64,000 bases of DNA from Thalassospira sp. TSL5-1 (GTDB lineage Bacteria; Pseudomonadota; Alphaproteobacteria; Rhodospirillales; Thalassospiraceae): contig NZ_KV880637.1 in the NCBI RefSeq assembly GCF_001907695.1, positions 1,240,001-1,304,000 on the forward strand, written 5' to 3'. The position numbers and the translations under genes are program-made. Below are positions 62,852 to 64,000 of the stretch, piece after piece (within the stretch, counting starts at the first letter, position 1; every line of letters starts with the position of its first letter). The notes beneath the pieces are model-generated. The model worked only from the letters and a program-made list of their open reading frames with translations. It was not told the DNA's origin and searched no databases.

Positions 62852-62897
62852 TCAGCTTTTTTCGCCTTTTTTATCTTGGCGATTTGACTGAACATCA

Positions 62898-62924
62898 ATG
62901 GGGTGCTGCGGCACCCCATTTTTT
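62898..62924 (+). terminator. Terminator of glpX
   Basis: ATGGGGTGC pairs with GCACCCCAT around TGCG and is followed by six T. Confidence 0.92.
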
Positions 62925-63060
62925 ATGGCAGGAATCCGCCGTTTATTTGAATTGTGCGGCAATAATACGCGTTCTCGCAATAATATGTGGAACCTTTCCA
63001 GTTTTCCCGGCGTTTTGTTTCAAAATCTTTTTAATAAACCCGTTAATGGGACAAAAGGTT

Positions 63061-63516
63061 ATGGACACGAGCAACGAAGAACGGGCTGCTTCCCGCCGGG
63101 GGATCGGCTATTGGGCTGTTATCGCCCTGGCGATTGTAATCCTGTGTGTTGGTATGCCGATTTTTGCCGGTGGTATCTGGTTGATTATGCTGGGGGCGTC
63201 AAGTTTTTATGCGCTGGCCGGGGCCGGTCTTTTTCTGGCCGGTTTTTTCATGATGCGCATGTCGATGCTGGGTTTCTGGTTTTATCTGCTGACTTTTATG
63301 GGCACGGCAGCCTGGATTGTGAGTGATGTGGGGATGGATCTTCATGCCCTGTTCCAGCGTTTGGCGGTGCCTTTTATCGCGTTACTGTTGGTGTTTCTGG
63401 CATCACCCCGTTTGTGGCGCGGTGGCCGGTCTGCCCGCCCGGAACCTGCCGGCGACGCGGGGAACAAAGGCTCCGTGCCGCATATGGCCTTTTCCTCACC
63501 GGATAAAAATGTCTGA
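63061..63516 (+). CDS. Stand-alone membrane-anchor domain like that of quinoprotein glucose dehydrogenase
   Basis: The 151-residue protein has four or five membrane segments with FAGGIWLIMLGASSFYALAGAGLFLAGF and WFYLLTFMGTAAWIVSDVGMD in outline. This matches the membrane-anchor domain that precedes the PQQ beta-propeller in membrane-bound quinoprotein dehydrogenases. The catalytic part is absent: the frame stops 80 residues after the last segment with a polar tail, and the next gene is an Hsp70-like gene. ATG 63061 follows AAAAGG; the frame is open from 62884. Confidence 0.72.
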   Translation: MDTSNEERAASRRGIGYWAVIALAIVILCVGMPIFAGGIWLIMLGASSFYALAGAGLFLAGFFMMRMSMLGFWFYLLTFMGTAAWIVSDVGMDLHALFQRLAVPFIALLLVFLASPRLWRGGRSARPEPAGDAGNKGSVPHMAFSSPDKNV

Positions 63517-63706
63517 CGTTTTTTAATAAAAGCGTTGTTTGCATCATCAATGCGTGCGCAGCTTTTTTCTGACGGTTCATCATCTTCCGCAGTACCGGGT
63601 GATTCTGGTGCTGCGGATTTTTGTTGCAGTGCCCATCAAGCTGGGTTACATCCTTCGCCCCCTTGCGCGGGGACCGCTATTTTAACAGTTTGGAAAGGTT
63701 GCACGC

Positions 63707-64000
63707 ATGTCCGAAATAATCGCAATGGATTTTGGCACCACCAATTCTGTTCTTGCCGTGGCGGACGAAGCAGGAAATGTGCAATCCGCCAGCTTTGACG
63801 TCGGCAATTCCCATTTTGATACCTATCGCACCATTTTGTACCTTTGGCAGGAACAGGATATTCGTGTTGCGGGTTCGATGCCGCAACTGCGCAGCTGTTC
63901 CGGTCCCTTTGCGATCGAGGAATATCAGCGCGAAAGCCAGGACTGCCGACTGATCCAGTCGATCAAATCCTATCTGGCCGCCAAGGATTTTGAAGGCACG
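63707..64000 (+). CDS. Hsp70-family (YegD-like) chaperone, 5' part only
   Basis: The first 98 residues are seen before the window ends. The start AMDFGTTNSVLAVAD is the phosphate-binding loop of the Hsp70/actin ATPase fold, and FDTYRTILYLWQEQ with ESQDCRLIQSIKSYLA fits the YegD-like branch rather than DnaK. The start follows GGAAAGG. Full identity depends on sequence beyond the edge. Confidence 0.88.
   Translation, partial: MSEIIAMDFGTTNSVLAVADEAGNVQSASFDVGNSHFDTYRTILYLWQEQDIRVAGSMPQLRSCSGPFAIEEYQRESQDCRLIQSIKSYLAAKDFEGT

Overview
The window reads as ordinary chromosome of a Gram-negative alphaproteobacterium, most likely a Rhodospirillales member such as Thalassospira. This placement is inferred from gene content and protein style (ParE, PhaC, class II FBPase GlpX, receiver proteins ending in a YFGPDRRRR motif, DUF2336-like proteins); it was not computed. 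Genes lie on both strands in short operons. No transposase, integrase, phage gene, CRISPR array or rRNA operon was seen. Both ends cut a gene: an esterase at the left edge (minus strand) and an Hsp70-like protein at the right edge (plus strand).

Layout. 0-10.5 kb: partial esterase, MATE exporter, Lrp/AsnC regulator, a GNAT-Rrf2 pair, a DEAD-box helicase with a very long basic tail, an isochorismatase-fold hydrolase, a lipoprotein and parE. 10.5-21 kb: a YciA-like thioesterase, an exported-looking but leaderless GH64/thaumatin-like protein, an SDR, then a seven-gene minus-strand run made of a complete peptide ABC importer (20995 down to 15783), an M19-type dipeptidase and an AraC regulator. 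21.4-22.1 kb: two identical tRNA-Asp(GTC) genes, each with its own promoter inside a 109-bp duplicated block. 22.3-24.7 kb: unknown proteins, a receiver protein with Glu in place of the phosphorylated Asp, and a dCMP-deaminase-like enzyme. 24.9-29.6 kb: pyruvate kinase, two tandem unknown proteins (the first DUF2336-like) and a ribbon-helix-helix protein.

29.7-40.8 kb: DJ-1/PfpI protein, MscS channel, OmpA-type lipoprotein, exported unknown, CoA-binding protein, MsrQ-like haem protein without its MsrP partner, LysE exporter, an enoyl-CoA hydratase homologue lacking both catalytic glutamates, a tail-anchored unknown, a PaaI-type thioesterase, the rplM-rpsI operon and a GNAT protein. 40.8-47.5 kb: an envelope module with a phosphoethanolamine transferase, a cytochrome b561 with a PepSY partner, a divergent OmpR/QseC-type two-component system and a peptidoglycan-binding hydrolase-like protein. 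47.6-54.4 kb: argC, a MocR regulator divergent from a DMT exporter across a 14-bp perfect palindrome, a gamma-carbonic-anhydrase-like protein, another DMT exporter and a di-haem peroxidase behind an FNR-type box. 54.4-64 kb: a beta-hydroxyacid dehydrogenase, PHA synthase, a large OmpA lipoprotein, an aminotransferase-hom-glpX series, a stand-alone quinoprotein-dehydrogenase membrane domain and the Hsp70-like gene.

No wholly new multi-gene system can be claimed from sequence alone. The best leads are the Glu-substituted receiver, the palindrome between the MocR and exporter genes, the cytochrome/PepSY/EptA/two-component module, the possible ATT start of the 46-kb gene, and the paired unknowns behind pyk.
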